A stretch of DNA of 64,000 nt, taken from contig JAJEKV010000047.1 in NCBI GenBank assembly GCA_021234155.1, forward strand, positions 8,906,033 through 8,970,032, read 5' to 3'. The notes below the pieces were generated by a model. That model worked only from the letters and a program-made list of their open reading frames with translations, did not search any database and was not told the DNA's origin. Both the position numbers and the translations under genes were made by a program. Shown one piece after another: positions 46,104 through 60,400 of this stretch (within the stretch, counting starts at the first letter, position 1; the number at the start of each line of letters is the position of its first letter). This DNA is from Isoetes taiwanensis. Its lineage: Eukaryota; Streptophyta; Lycopodiopsida; Isoetales; Isoetaceae.

Positions 46104-49100
46104 TATCTCATTTGGTAGACCAAATTACCACACGTACTCTGCAATTTTGTGGTAAATTAAAAATACTAGGAACCACCCCAAAACTACCAAAAATACTTCT
46201 ATACATGTAATTACCATAAATTTTGACAAGATCCATTTGGGTTAGATACAAAAGGGCTAGGTACGTAATATTTAGAGGTAGTTTTGTTGTCGCGGTTTTG
46301 CACACGCAGCCTAATCGATTTCAAATGGCTTCATCGTGAAAGCATTAAATATTTGGCCAAGTATCACATCCTGATTTATCTCCACTTTAGCTCAAGCTGT
46401 TTGCAAAGACACAATGCATGTGCTTTCATTTTTATCATAGGGCTATCTTAAGGCAAGTTTATGCATGGGAGAAGAGCGTACTTCACTTAAGGTAGTTTTT
46501 GTAACCTATTTTCTATTGTACTTTGTTATGCTATAATTTCCATTTGCCATGGGCTTTTGAGTTCACTAAATTGGCTTCCACTCTATAGTATCCACTTGAG
46601 AAGATGTAGAGGGAAGTCTATAGCACTATTGGAATATAATCTTACAAGGCATCATGGGTTGTGATATGCTGAATGCCATTGCTTTAAATAGAAGTTTAAA
46701 AGATCTCAAGTAATATGAATTGCAAAAATGGATATCGTGTTGTTTCTTAATATGTGGCATTTTAGGTGTAAAAAAGAAGATGGATTTGCAAAGGGAAATT
46801 ACCGGGGAAGAAAAGAGATAAGTGTAAGAAAAGTTGATGCCGACAATGTAATCACATTGTTGAGAATGGCTCTTTCCACCTTTAATGCCCCATAAGCCAA
46901 ACCAACGGTCTTTTTTCTTTGCTAAAGTTATTGCAAAATTCTCGCATCGCGGTTTGTTGTGGCCACCGTTTTTTAAATTATCATTAAGACAGGGCTGCGC
47001 TAGTGGTGCACCTCATTTGTTCAGCGTTTGTGGATTTAATAAGAAGTAAATCGAGCGGATCCTTACAATAGATTGCCCAAAAGAACGAATTTAGATGCCA
47101 CCTATTAAACTCTTCCCATCAATATCCAATGCTATAAAGCTTTCATATAGCTTCACCGATTAGTGGGTGTGTGCACAATTTGTGGTCTTTATATTACGAT
47201 GCCGTAAAACAAAAGGCCACTCACGGAGCGTTGCTTTTTCCTCAGCGGTTGTTGCTAGGCAAAGGGAGAGCCTTAGTTTAAGACTATTACGATGAATTAG
47301 ATTCATAATGGCAATAAGCCCTTTAAGGCTCGGGTACTTCTATTATATTAGATGCATGCTCCCTCAATCTTTGCTTTAACGCGCCCCGGGTATTCTGCTA
47401 TGTTAAGATATGTATGCTCCCTCAATTTTGCTTCTTTAAATCAATGCCAATTCGCCTCTCTATTGGCCTTTCCAGATGATGTAATTTAACACTAGGATTA
47501 TGGAGATTTGATTCTAATGAAGCAAGAGGCAAAAAGGCCGCACTACCGATTTGCAGTTCCTGTAAGGAATTGATGATGTCTTGCCCAAATATAAAAGGAA
47601 GTATCTATCTTCTTTAAAATTGTAAACACATCCTCAATGTGTTAAGGGCATTTATGTGTTAATAAGTAGGACACAAGTAATGGGCAAAAGCGCAAAGGTA
47701 ATAATAAGTGGGATGATGCATTATGAAGTAACAGTTACAAAATCGGCCATAAAGTTATGGCCCCACACATAGCTTGAAACGCGATAAGTCACTTTGTTTT
47801 TCTTCTCCTTCTTTATATCTCATTTCTCTCATGGATAATGTTGGCATCAATTCACATTGTTTTTGTAGTATTCCAAGATGCAATGGAAAAAAATTTTCAA
47901 ATATGGAAATGGAGGATCGCGATGTTGCTGGAGGATCATGGCTTATAAGAAGTCATGGATTCTCAACCTTCTAGCAATGGTAGAGATGTACCGAGGCTAG
48001 CCGTTGACCTTTGATGTTGAAAAGGATCTAAGTCCAAGCTTGTGGATCCGGCTAGCTAGAAGACAATTCAAAGATTGATAAAAGGCCAACACAAAGGGTA
48101 GAGAAATCATGGCCTATTAGATCAACACCATTATGCTTCTAGGAATGCATCCCATATTTATCCGAAAAGTAACCGGAGCAGAGCATTTCTCAAGATGAAA
48201 ATGTTTACCTTTAGCATGCCTAACTTTGATGTTTTGAATTAAGTCAAATTTATAAAGAAGAATTGAGGATTGTAATTTCAAGCAACCCTTGACAAAATTC
48301 AAGAGACACTCATACGGCGAATAAAGAAAAGCAAAGCAGCTCTAAAAGGTTATGGGAGATCATTTTCAACAATTTAGAGTTCACATGAACTGCCATCATT
48401 ATATTTTCTTTTGAGTGGAAGAACTGGCATTGGGATGTGTTATATGTTCGTGTTTGAAATGCAAGCATCTTTATCCGCCGAACTCAATGATGTTGGATTG
48501 TTCCAGGGCTTTAAAACCAATGCTTTTCTTTGTCAAAAACTCCCAAGATCGCCTTCTATTCTCCGCCACGCCTTGATAACCTGTAATTCAAATAAATCCC
48601 TTCCATCTTTGAATCTACACACCTAGTGGTCACCATCATAGTCCACCGCTAAGTTACTTCCATACAAAAAGCCCCGGTTTATTCACATCATATGAACGCG
48701 ACAGCTGCTTATCACTTTCCACAACGATAGAGGAGGAGAGTCTACCATGCATTCAACAATTTTGCATTTCATAAGGTGACCAAGCATACTCCTATTCTCC
48801 GTAACAAAAATGGCAGGATTGAAAGAGCAAAATTGACTCATAGATATGACTAACCTTAGTTGCTGGCCATGAATGTATCAACTAAATATTAGGCGTAAAA
48901 CACTAATAATAAAGGTAATATTCTCAATCACTTGCCTCAATCACTTGCTACTATAAACGATTGTCACATGCCATGTTCGTTAATGAAACTCAAGCTTAGT
49001 TTTTCCTGCATTGAACAAGCTCATCCAAATCGCTTTGAAGAACTTTGATTTTGAAATAGCTGCTCTAGTATCTATTCCCAACTTGCCTACATCAATTCTC

Positions 49101-49199
49101 GGCCCAAAATTCCATCAAGTTAAACTCTCCTCGCTAAGAAGAGGGCCCAATAAAAATTCATTCATTCTCCTTCCATTTCTACGATCCATCTCATTCCCA
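46104..49199. other. Stretch without a supported gene
   Basis: No recognisable domain. The last part may be the degraded 5' half of the copia element whose reverse transcriptase remnant begins near 49260. Gag, protease and integrase motifs were not readable. Confidence 0.35.
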
Positions 49200-50590
49200 T
49201 CCAATTCATGCCCGATAACCTCCTCCTCTTTGGGACAAGGATTATATCTTCAAGTTGTTACCGATCATATCTTTGGAGCCATAAACTATCTCTGGCAAGC
49301 CATTTCTAGTCCCTATCAAGCCCAATGGCTCCAAGCCATGCATGAAGAACTGGCCTCAATTGTTTCCACCGCTACACATGGTCCTTAGTTGTTCCATTCA
49401 CCAAAACACGTTGTTGTTACTTACAAAATGGGTCTTCAAGGCATAGTGACTTCCCTTGCCCGCTGTCGGTACTCCAAACTTGATTGTGAACATTACCCAA
49501 ACCGAATTCTCGTGATAGCCAAGCCGATTCAAGATCTATTTCACAATTGAATTCTCACCTCATCATCATCCTAGTTTATGTTGATGAGCTCCTTATTCCT
49601 ACCAAGGATCTCATTTACTAAGTCTTTAAAACCTAACTCCAACCCGCTTTTCGCGATGAAAGACTTAGGTCCCGCAACATACTTTCTTGGCATGGAACTC
49701 AAATATGATCAAACCCAAGGGACTCTCGTGATCTTCACCAAGATAAGTACATTCAAGATCTCGGGCTTCCATCATTTTGGCATGAACATCAGAATCGTGA
49801 TTCTCTTGGGCCCAACATTTCCTCTCCCGCATGATCCCCTCCTATTCCCTTGAGCTTCTTCACATTCATGACCATTACAGTAAAATATCCTTAGACTCCT
49901 AAACTTTGCCTCCACTTGCACACGCTCAACTTGCCATGCCACCTCAAGCAAGCTTAGCCAATTCAACCTTGATCCCAAACACACACTCATTGTCCAAAAC
50001 CCTCAAAACAAGTCATTCGGATATCTTGTTACGCACCACATCATCTATATTGACAAGAATAGCTCGCCCATCCTCTCCTCGATAGTCCTAATGATGACTA
50101 AGGCGTAAGACTACCATGACAGATGCCCCGGCTTCATCTTCACCCCTTGTAGTATTGTAATTAACCGAGTATAAAGAAAATGTAAATGGGCCGGCCCTTT
50201 CCACCATTAAAGTTGAATATGTTGTTCAATTCATGCAAGCAAGAGTATCAATATGGCTGCAATGCCTTTGTATAGAACTTTCTTCTCGTATCATCCTTCA
50301 CATTGACAAGAAGGTGCAAATGGTGAAGGTAAAGAACTAGCTTTTTACACAAAATGAATGAAGCATATTGACATCCAATATCACTTCATCCATCACCTTG
50401 TTATAATGGCATGATCCTCGTTACAAGACGCCTCTGGAAGACATGTCTCAAGGACATGTCAATTCAAAAACATTGGGATGAGTTAAATTCTTTAAGTTTC
50501 TTTCTCTCATTCACTTGCTTTGTCTCTGAGTGGGGGAAAGTAAATCGTAGAGCCAATTCAGATTCTCCCCTGCTGGAAAGTGGGGGTGTT
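49200..50590 (+). mobile_element. Ty1/copia retrotransposon remnant (RT-RNase H end)
   Basis: Broken frames follow copia pol. AQWLQAMHEELASI (about 49318) marks the start of the reverse transcriptase. IILVYVDELL (about 49567) is the active-site region with the usual second Asp of YVDD changed to Glu. FAMKDLGPATYFLGMEL follows (about 49650). Near 50365 KHIDIQYHFI marks the end of RNase H. A purine-rich GGAAAGTGGGGGTG directly before TGTTGGGTTACC (about 50588) is the polypurine tract and the start of the 3' LTR. Many frameshifts and stops make it inactive. Confidence 0.8.
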
Positions 50591-50873
50591 GGGTTACCTT
50601 GCTAGCACCACGGAGAATATTGAAGCCGAATTTGGACCCAAATAAATCAAGTAGCTACTAGTTTTGCATGTTTATTTAACTCAATGCTTTACCATTGATT
50701 ATGTCAGGAATATAGCATTAACTAGATTGGTTATATAAGCAAGAGATATCAAAGACACAAATACCATCTTTGTATGTTCTTGTGATCTGAGTAGTTTCCT
50801 TTCTTGTTTGCAGACTAAAGTCTTGCATATTGTACTCTATTCTTCTAATATATCATACTTTCTTACCCATTCG

Positions 50874-52675
50874 GCTCATGTTGCGTGCTTGGACCTTGAG
50901 GAGAGAATTTTAAAAGTTATTATGTTGTTTGAGGGATTTGAACCCTCATCATTGACCCCCAAGCCCCCCATTCTAACCACTAAACTAGACATGGATTCAT
51001 TGAAAAAAAATGATGTTTCAAATATACTTAAGGATAAGTTCTAATTAGAATAAAATAAAGAAAAGTGTTCTAGAAAGTTCTAGAATGTTTTGGAAGCCTC
51101 TAGATAGTCATAGATTTCTCTTGTTCTAGGATGTTCCAGAAAGTTCTAAAATATTCTAATAGAAATGATCTGAGCCGTCAGATCTAGTGCCCATCTCGTC
51201 CGTCCATTTGTGCACAAATATCCCACATGCATTCGTGCAAAAAAAGAGATTCTTTTTCCAGTATATAAAGAGAGCTATCCACATGAGGATGAGCATTCCA
51301 ATTCAAGGCTAGAATGTTCTAGAATGCTTTAGAATTCTAGAATGTTCCAAATAATTCTGGAATGTTCTATAGACTTCAGGAATCTTTTAAATTGTTCTAG
51401 AATCTTCTAGATTGTTCTAAAAAGTCTGAAAATGTTCTAAAGGTTTCACTTTCATAAAATATGAGGGAATCTAGGGGCATCTCATAAAATCTAAGGGAAT
51501 CTAGGAGAATCTAAGGTATCCTCATAAAATCGAGGGGATTTTAGGAGAACCTAATAAAACTTAAAGGAATCTTGAATAATCTAGTAGAACCTTAAGGAAT
51601 CTAATGCAATCCTGAGATAACCTTTGAAAATCTAGGGGAATCTCAAGGGAGTCTTATGCGTTGACAAGAACTTGCATTGTAGGAACATGCATCGTAGGAC
51701 GTGCATACAAGTCATTTAGCGTGTCCTACGATGCATGTTCCTATGACGCAAGTTCCAATTTTAGCATGTTCCTATGGTACAATATTTCTGCTCTAGCATA
51801 TTGCTATGGTGCAACTTCATGTCAACGCATTAGGTTCCATTGAGATTCCCCTACATTTCCAAAGGTTATCCCAAGACTACACTAGATTCTTCAACATTCC
51901 GTTAAATCTTATTAAGTTCTCCTAAAATCCCCTAGGTTTTATGAGGGCCTTTAGATTCTCTTAGATTCCCTTAGATTTTATGAGATGCCCCTAGACTAGA
52001 TTCCCTTACATTTAATGAGATTAGAATTTTCTAAAACTTTCTAAAATCTTCTAGAACTTTCCAGAGGATTTTAGAACCTTTTGGAAGATTCTATAACTTC
52101 CTGGAGTGCTCTAGAAAAAGAATACTCTAGATTCTAGAACAATCTAGAAGATTCTAGAACAATTTAGAAGACTCGTAAAGTTTCTAGAAGATTCCAGAAT
52201 TATTTGGAACATTCAAGAACTGTAGCATTTTAACTGTGAACCAAAATGTCCATCCTCGTGTGGATGGCCCCCTTATATACTAGAAAAGGTGTCTCTTTTC
52301 TGCACAAATGCATGTGAGATATTTGTTCATGAATGGATGGACGAGATGTGCCACTAAATCCAACGGCTCAGATTGCATCCACCAGAACATTCTAGAACAT
52401 TTTCTAGAATTTCTAGAACATCCTAGAACATTCTAGACCATTCCAGAACTATCTAGAGCATTCTATAACTTACTAGAACATTGTAGAACTATCTAGAACA
52501 TTCCCTTTGAATTAGATCCTTAATCTTAAGTATGTTTGAAACATCGATTTCTTCAATGAGTTAATGCCTAGTCTAGTGGTTAGAATGGAGGGCCCGGGGA
52601 GGGGGGACAATGACTATGGCTCAAATCCCTCAAACAACGTAAAAACTTTTAAAATCCGAGCACGCAACGTGAGCC
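50874..52675. repeat. 1.8-kb inverted repeat with CTAGAA-rich arms
   Basis: The ends read GGCTCATGTTGCGTGC at 50874 and the inverted GCACGCAACGTGAGCC ending at 52675. The arms pair imperfectly inward and meet at an innermost stem 51681-51700/51723-51742. Both arms are packed with TTCTAGAA-like words. Each outer end carries tRNA-like promoter boxes: GTCTAGTGGTTAGAATGG and GGCTCAAATCCCT near 52571-52630, mirrored near 50931-50995. It could be a foldback element or two inverted tRNA-derived SINE copies. Confidence 0.75.
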
Positions 52676-53150
52676 ATAAGATCTTGGACCAAGGTTCAAG
52701 ATCAATATGGACCGTATGATCACATAGGATATATTTAAAGCAACATGAGCCGTAGGATCTCAAATCGAGGATTAGGATCGAATCAACCTCGACCATAGGA
52801 TCGATTATATACGTTATATACAAACTCCCAAAGTCGAGGGGATTCGCCAAAGGCAACGGAGCTATAGGATCTTGGGCCGACGTATCAATCAAATCAATCT
52901 GGGACCATATGATCGATTATATATGTTACGCATACTCCCACCTACCCGTGGGTCAGAGGGGATCCGCTTCAAAAGCTTATATACTATGGATCCGGAACCG
53001 GCGATCCGGGGAGAAGCGAAACATAAGAACACATATATGTAGATCTATTACGTATATTACATAGAAACTCCCAAGGCCATGTGGGCCATAGGATCCTGGC
53101 CCCAAAAGCTTATGTGGGGCTATTGATTCAATTGATTGCTCCAAATAACA
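52676..53150. repeat. Degenerate tandem repeat, roughly 115-150 bp units
   Basis: Phrases such as GAGCCGTAGGATCT, ACCATAGGATCGATTATATA and AAACTCCCAAAG recur about four times with heavy divergence. The array continues rightward from the arm of the inverted repeat, so the two may share an origin. Confidence 0.5.
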
Positions 53151-56100
53151 AAAAACATAAGAACATATATATGTTAGATTAATAGATATATATATATTAC
53201 AACAAGGTGCAAAGCACTGTGGATTGCCCCCAAAATGCTATTATGAATAAAGCTTTATAAATGTATCTTCATTATTTAAATTATTTAATTATTTTGAAAG
53301 TAGTATATAGGAACATGGATGAATCATTTTGTTGCATATCTCTTTTGTTTTGCAAGGCTAAGAGGTAAGTGTACAATATCAAAAAGATGTTGTTTTTCTC
53401 GTTTCGATCCCAAAAGGTTGACAATTCATGTGTATTTTTTTTGTTTTGTTAAGGGTGATGTGAACTTTTTTTTTTTTTATAATTGAACATTATTTATTTA
53501 GCATGTGGTTGTGTTGAATGGTTAAGTCCTTTGAGGTGTAGGGTTCGGGGTTAGTGTTGAATAACATGAGTAAATACATGTTATTTGAATTTTTAAAATC
53601 ACGTAAAAGTAAATCATTTTATATAAAAGTGTCTAGTTTTGCTTTTAAAGCAAAGATTTCTACAATTATTAAAACGTACGTAAAGCTCGCAAAGGAGTGT
53701 TGATTGTCTAGTTGTTTTCGCGTTTTATGATTACGCGTCAGACAATTGATTTTGAATATTATTCAGAGGATTTTGTTGGGAGATACCGATTCCGCTAATT
53801 TTTATTTGGCGGCGTCATCATTTCATTATACAATTCTCCATCGTCCATTCCATATGCTTTTGTCAAGGAGTTGTTTGGGAAGAGTGCTTTGTATGCTTTG
53901 GCTCACCACACTTTGTATCAGAGATGGAACCCGCAAATGTTGGTAATTGGCTTTAGATTTGGGGCCACATCGCGGCGCTAGGTTGTTCTTCTTCATGCGT
54001 TTCAACCGTGCAATGTACAAGGCGTATCGTATGCTATCATCGAAATTGTTAGTTTGTGCTTCAAATTTGCCTTTTGATCTGCTTGGGAGCCATATGTCGA
54101 AGACATATTACCGAAATTACTTGCATATATTTGTGATTGGTACAATTGTTTGCTTACCGATTCGTCCCTTGCGTTTTTCGACATGACTTGGATACACAAT
54201 GTCTTTCATAACTCCGAATTGTTAATGGATTAAGAAGGGCATATATATATGAGATTTAAAGCAGGTTGCTTTTCGTTTGAATTTGTTGCTTCATTTAAAA
54301 GAATGGGATTGGAATGTAGAACTTAAAATTAGTCCAATGTGTTAGTACATCTTGGTGCCAAACAAATCAAGCAAGATCGTTGTGTATATGCATTGTGAGC
54401 ATTAATTGTACTTCTATAAACATAATTCTAGCATTGACAATTCTTGGAAATTGTATGTACAATATAGCTGAAGCAGTAAAACTCCATTAAGATTCCATCT
54501 CAACGTTATACAATGTATAGTAGAATAAGGTGCTAATTGTAGACTCTAGACATTTGATAATGACAAAAAATAAAAACCCATAACCAAACAAAATGTTGAT
54601 GGGAAGCGTGCTCAAACCACCCCTGAAGGGCGATCATGGGGGTTCACTCCACAACATTATTTATTTAAGCTCCCTTAGGTATGGTTTCAAGGTTTTAATA
54701 TTAAAATTCCACTTCCATAGCTAATTCAATTTATTGAGACAAGTAAATGCATAGTCTCATAATTACGCGGCTTACAACTTTAAAATCTATAGGGTCTTAC
54801 GACCGCAAATGTCCGTAACCTTGTCCACTGATCCCCGTGACTAGGACTCATCTCCTGAACAAGCCCTGTGATAATCATCCTAGATACGGATTGATTTATT
54901 AGCTTCAATTACGTGAAATGTCTTGGATTAATACAACTAGTCATAGAAATTCTTACAACTTGTTATTACTCCCTGTGACGTCATGCTCAATTTCCTCTCG
55001 CTGGCTAATTCTTTCTTAAGCCCAGGCGCCCCAATTCCTTCTATGATTACCTAACTTTTATAATTTTCTTTTAACATGCCAACAATGAGTTCAAAAGCAA
55101 CAAATTGACAAATCCAAACATAAACAACAAATAAAGACCACAACCCAAAAAAAGTTACAGAAAAGAAAACAGCAACACAACAAGCAACGAAGATAGACAT
55201 GTTTCGGCCTCTTTGGGCTCTGATTTTGGCATGGATTCTCACCATCTACCACTGACCCACCACCAAATCGACGCATGATCCAAGCCCAAATCGACCTGAT
55301 TCCACTGATTTTGAGGGCATTTTGGGGGCAGTTGGATCGCTTGAGGAGCTCTTCAAACATTGCCGAATAGCCATGCCAGTCCTTAAATTCCTTCAAAATA
55401 GGCCTTAAACTCAATTTCCGGCCCAGTTTCAGCATGTTTTAACCATGCCCAATCCACGCCATGAGACATGTGCTCAGGTTTTTTTCTTCCTGATCAATCC
55501 CATCTTGGTTTTTGTCGGGGATCCAATTCACATCCTCAGAACAAATCCAATCCTTCTTCCTGATGATCTTCAAAAGCCCATCTTACAAATCCAATTACCC
55601 AGATACAAAGCCTCTCAATGCAACTCTTAACAAAAGCATGTACAATCATGGCAGCCTATGCAAACCTCAATTGAATCCTAAAATTAGAATTCAAACCCCG
55701 CTGAAAAGGAAGAACGATTTGATGCCGTTTATTCTAGCTCCGCCTGCCTCCAGATAGCCTCCCTCCGGCCCTCTGCAACTCAAATTCCTTCTGGGGCTCT
55801 CTCTTGCAAACAATTCCTCACGTACCACCCTCAAAGCCCTCTTCTATAATTTTTCTTTTTATAGTTTGGCTTATGTGGATTTACTTATATGGATAAATTC
55901 TAAAAAAAAGGAATCTCTAGCCCAAAGGTTAAAAAAAAAAAAAACCAATAGTTTTTCACAAAAACGAGTTTCCATCGCCTAAAAAATAATTTGGCGTCCA
56001 AAACATTGAAAACCTTAGCGTGATATTCATAATGAAAAAATCCAAAAAGTTTTTCAACGTTTAAATGGTTAATCGCGAATGACTGGCCGGGGATTATCGA

Positions 56101-56215
56101 TATACCCCTGATATGCCAGAATATGCCACAAAACAAACCTCTAATCTAATTGCTCCCTTTAACAGGGGCAATCCAAAAAGTGCACAAGGGTTTTCAAAAT
56201 ACAAAATCATTGGAG
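53151..56215. other. Stretch without a supported gene
   Basis: Open frames at 53746-54186 (plus) and 55091-55435 (minus) show no recognisable family. A possible tRNA-derived word pair (about 53505-53560) is too weak to call. Confidence 0.35.
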
Positions 56216-57420
56216 TCATGAGAATTTAGAGGCATAGGAGTCATTCAAGAGGCATTTCCAACAGTTGCCTTTGTACATGGAGTGGAGCATTGAGGACATA
56301 ATAGGCAGAGACAAGATAGTTATTGAGACCCTCAACACCTCAATTGTCTCCTGCTCCAACCATGCATTAGAGATGTCCAACTGTGATATAGTCTCTTCAA
56401 CTGTATGGAAAGACAAGTAATCCAATGCTGGACATACAAATTTTTGTAAGAAATTATCCTCTTCCTGCCCCTTGAAAGGCATAACAGGAAGGGTTGTATG
56501 TGGAGGGTTAGAAAACCCTTTGTAAAGGCGGTTATCTACCAAGAAAATCATACCATAGTATTTGGAAAATCGACAAGTACAGCCATCAACTCCTTGAAAT
56601 AAAGCTGCTTGACTGTATTGCTTGGATGTTCATATGTGTAGCACTGCTCTTGATCATGAACCTTTAAGAATTTGGTCTGCAATTCTGGGAATAATGCAGC
56701 TACCATATCCCTTGCATTGTGAAGTAAAGAAGTACTCCATATTACAATTTCAAATCTCTGCAATGCCTGCTTCACAAACTCATGGTACCTTGGTCCGCAA
56801 TTAAGGTACTTATTTGTAGTTTCTTTTACAACATGGTGTGTATCTGGTGGAGGCAAGATTTTTTCACTGGTTCCCTCTCCTGTATCTATATACCAATTCG
56901 CCATTTATGTCCAAAGACATCAACTTCTTTTGGGTGAACATCCCTCAATGTCTCCGTGATCTATCGAGGTTGTGTTGTGCTCTGCTGGAATCTACTATAG
57001 CTTTGCTATCAAATGATGGCGAGTGCTGAAATCATGTTCAGATGTAATTGGCTTAGAATCTACCTTCCCCAATGTATTGGTATTTCCTGGCCCCCTTACA
57101 TTGTCTCTCAATGCTTCATTGTCCCTGTCCTCATTAACAACTTGTCTTGTTCTCTTGCAATAATAAAGATGGTGCTGCAATTACCAATTGAGATTTGCAG
57201 AGAAATATACTAAGTGAAATAACACAAAAAATAACTTGATGACCCTAAATCCTGGATGACACCTCTTGTAGATTAGAAATTGTGCTGGAACTTGGGTAGT
57301 GGCACTGTTTTCTTCCTTAGATTCACTAAGTACAACTTGGATGGTGCCATTTTCTTCTTCCTCAGATTCATTAAGTAAAACTCTTGTCTGCCTTTTTAAT
57401 CTGCCGTCAAATTTTTATTC
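56216..57420 (-). pseudogene. FCP1/NIF-like HAD phosphatase pseudogene
   Basis: On the minus strand, pieces of an FCP1-homology (CTD-phosphatase-like) protein appear in order but in different frames. An acidic N-terminal part containing LLNESEEEENGTIQVVLSES lies at about 57240-57420. Another piece at 57000-57180 contains RTRQVVNEDRDNEALRDN. The catalytic motif region LMSLDINGELVYR, equivalent to the family's DxNGxL, lies near 56890-56930. HEFVKQALQRFEIVIWSTSL, HDQEQC and YFKEL lie at 56548-56800, then FLVDNRLYKGFSNPP in the frame at 56216-56551. The frame changes near 56885 and at about 56550. Enzymes of this group remove phosphate from proteins by an Asp-phosphate mechanism; the motif IV Asp-Asp is Asp-Asn here. 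The breaks make an active product unlikely. Confidence 0.75.
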
Positions 57421-60400
57421 AAACCTAAGTTGATTTACAAGGGCATTGTGCAAGAAAATAGAGATGAAATATATTAATTGTTTAAACAAAAACCTTTTAC
57501 TTAATGGTTTTGACAAGTCTTATGCAATCAAAATTGGCCTGCCCGAAATAGTGATGGCAAAATTACATTAGCCTCATTTTTTTTTTCAAATGAGACGTTT
57601 ATAGGGACATTATCAACTCAACCATCCGGCTCACCCTCACTCTCTTCTTCTATAACCTTCTTCATGGCACCTTTTTTTAAACATGACTTTATTAACCTGA
57701 ATGTCGACATCACTTCCAAGATCCTTGTTCATGCCCGTGATCACCAGATAGAGGAGACCTCCCAGAGGCATGCGTAATTTGGAAGTATTAACATAATTGG
57801 CAAAGATCATCAACACCGCTTGAATCTCCCTTAGATTTCCGCAAGGCTTGCTATCTTCAAGACCGTGGTTTGTCGCTTGTTGCATTGTGTTGCCGACCGG
57901 GTACCTTTGTCAGTCCATTTTCTCTGTGATCTTCAGTTGTTACCAAGTCAAACCGATATTCAAACCAAGCATGTACCTTTCTAGCAGCTCTTGGCATTGA
58001 GTTTGCCTTATAAACTTGTGCTTTTGCTGATCCTGGGGTCCCTTTAGTTGTAGGTATCTTAATATGTTTCCTTTTTCTTGGTGCCCTCCGAGTTTAGAAG
58101 CACGGCTCATCAACATTAATTGTCGCGACCCTAAATTTGTGAGATGCTCCAAAGATATAAGACTTCATGCTTTGCTATTCCCTGCCTCCCCAAATCCCGC
58201 ATTAACCCCTGCCGGAATAGTTTCAACAGGTAGGTAGTGTGTTTTGCTATGAGCAAACTCCGGGGCAACTCACATGATACACGTGTCCACATTTCATCTT
58301 GGGCTAAAGGGTGTAATCGCCATGGAATGCAAAACCACATGTGGAGCATCTCTCCTCATCTCCACTATTGGCAATCAATGCTCACCACCATTTTTCTTGG
58401 TCATTCCCTCACCGGTGACATTTTTGTAAATGCCGCTAGGCTTTGCAAGGAGGGTTTCATTCTTGGCAACCCCACCGTTAGAGTAGAACAATGTTGTACT
58501 ATCCCTTTATCTATTGGCCCACCTCCCATTTTCGAAGAGGGACTCCATCATATACTGGGCCATATCTTTCTCCTTCTCTAAACTTAGAAGCTTCGGCAGA
58601 TAGGGCTTTGGACTAGGATCCTGTGAGGTCTTAAAGACGTGTAGTATTGTCCTTTATGGTCTGCAACTTTTGCTGTGAAGCCAAAAAGAAAGTTCCCTTT
58701 GCCTGAGATTGTACGACTAGCTCCTTCTTGGACATTAGATAAACCTGATGTGTTTTTTAGGCATCTTGCAAGCTTTGGATCATGCATTCCAGAGGACAAT
58801 GTTTTCCCATGTTGAAAACGCATTTCTTTGGGCACATTGCAACACGCCCTCATGGGCATCCTCCTTCTAATTATATATTTGAAGCCCCACTGAAGCTAGC
58901 CTTTCTGCTATGCTTTCAGGTGCTGTTGTTTGTTAGCATTTGCTGGGCTCTAATATGCTTACAGGGCCACTGCTGCTTAGGTTCACCTTTTACCTTGCTC
59001 AAGTATGCTCTACTCTTAGCCGCCACTGCTATATAATTTACCTTGAATTTCTTTGGATCCTGCTTGGCCCTCTGGCAATTGTTGAATGCAAATAGATGGG
59101 AAACCATTTTTCTTACTTCTCTATCTATCCCAAACTTTATTATACTCTATTGCAGAAATAACATTTGCTCGAAATTGAGAGGAATGAACACCTTCGTTTG
59201 ACAGACCCGCATATGGAAACTTCTTCTGTTCAGCAATCTGCCAGGTCCAGTCTTAAGGGCATATTCCTTCTGGGCTGGAAGAAATAAAGAATAACAAATT
59301 AACAGGGCACCCTAAACCCATATAAAATTGGTAGTGCATTTTGCTTACCATGCGCATGACATCTGTCTAAATTACTGCTTGAGCCGACAAATCAATAATC
59401 TTCTTGCCCATAATGCATTTGTTTTTTAGATTGTTGGAGTATGAGCTTTTTCCGCAGGCTTTTTGGCCGAAGTAGAGAAAGTTGGGGAAGAGAAAGTTGG
59501 AAATTACAAATTCAAAAGTTTGTTCGTTTTGGGGGGCAGATGGTAGCGAGTCACATTCATTACTCTTAGCCATAAACAGATAATGATTAGAAACTGGCAG
59601 GGGCTAGATGAAGTGATGAGCGGAAAATAGGTTAGACTAAAATAGGTGAAGGGTGAAAAAAAAAATGTGTGAAGGGTGCTGGTGCTGGGTGCTTTGGTCA
59701 CATTTATTTGCAATCCACCAGCATACTTTTGCCCATCTATAAGAATTTTGAAGTTATATTAAAAATTTTGTAAAGACCTGAAATTAGTAAAATGTGGCCA
59801 AAGTAAGAGCATGCTTTTGAAAATTATAGATATTTGGCGAATCGTTCAAATTTTTTGAAGAGTATATTTGTATTTAGCTAAAGTTCTTTGAGAGTTTTAT
59901 CGTATTTGAAATCGCCAAAACCCTAATGTCGAGTCCAAATTTAAGCTAAAATGTCAAAGAATGGCCACTACATTATACTATGAGCATTCTTTCAGCCAAA
60001 GATGATCTTCGCTCTCCCGTTAGGTTTTGGTAAAAATGAATTTTTTGGCCTTAGAACTATGTGTTCAAAAATTTCAAGTATTTTTCAAAATGCACAAGTT
60101 CCATTAGAATGTTACAACTGCCAAAGCACCCTATAAAGCAACTTCTGTTATGAAGTACCATCCCCAATGCTAAAAAATACATTCTGTCATGGTTGGCCCA
60201 GAATGGAGCTGATAGCTAAGCATTTGCACAACATCGTATGCAAAATGCATGGTGTTTCCTCTCCCAAGAAAATTGATGTTCCTGCCTAAAAGAATGAGGA
60301 GATGGAGCTTCCATCACTTGTTTATGTTGGCACTAGTTTCTGTTATTACTACTGGGAGAAGTGCATCACTGGGTGATCCCACCGGCTGGATTCCCACAAG

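Noticed and set aside
52565-52635. tRNA gene candidate (A and B box-like words)
   Set aside because: The sequence does not fold into a full cloverleaf that I can trace, and it is mirrored in the inverted repeat, so it is treated as tRNA-derived repeat sequence.
55091-55435. Minus-strand 114-codon frame with a hydrophobic tail
   Set aside because: No family recognised. The Cys/Phe-rich tail looks like translation of low-complexity sequence.
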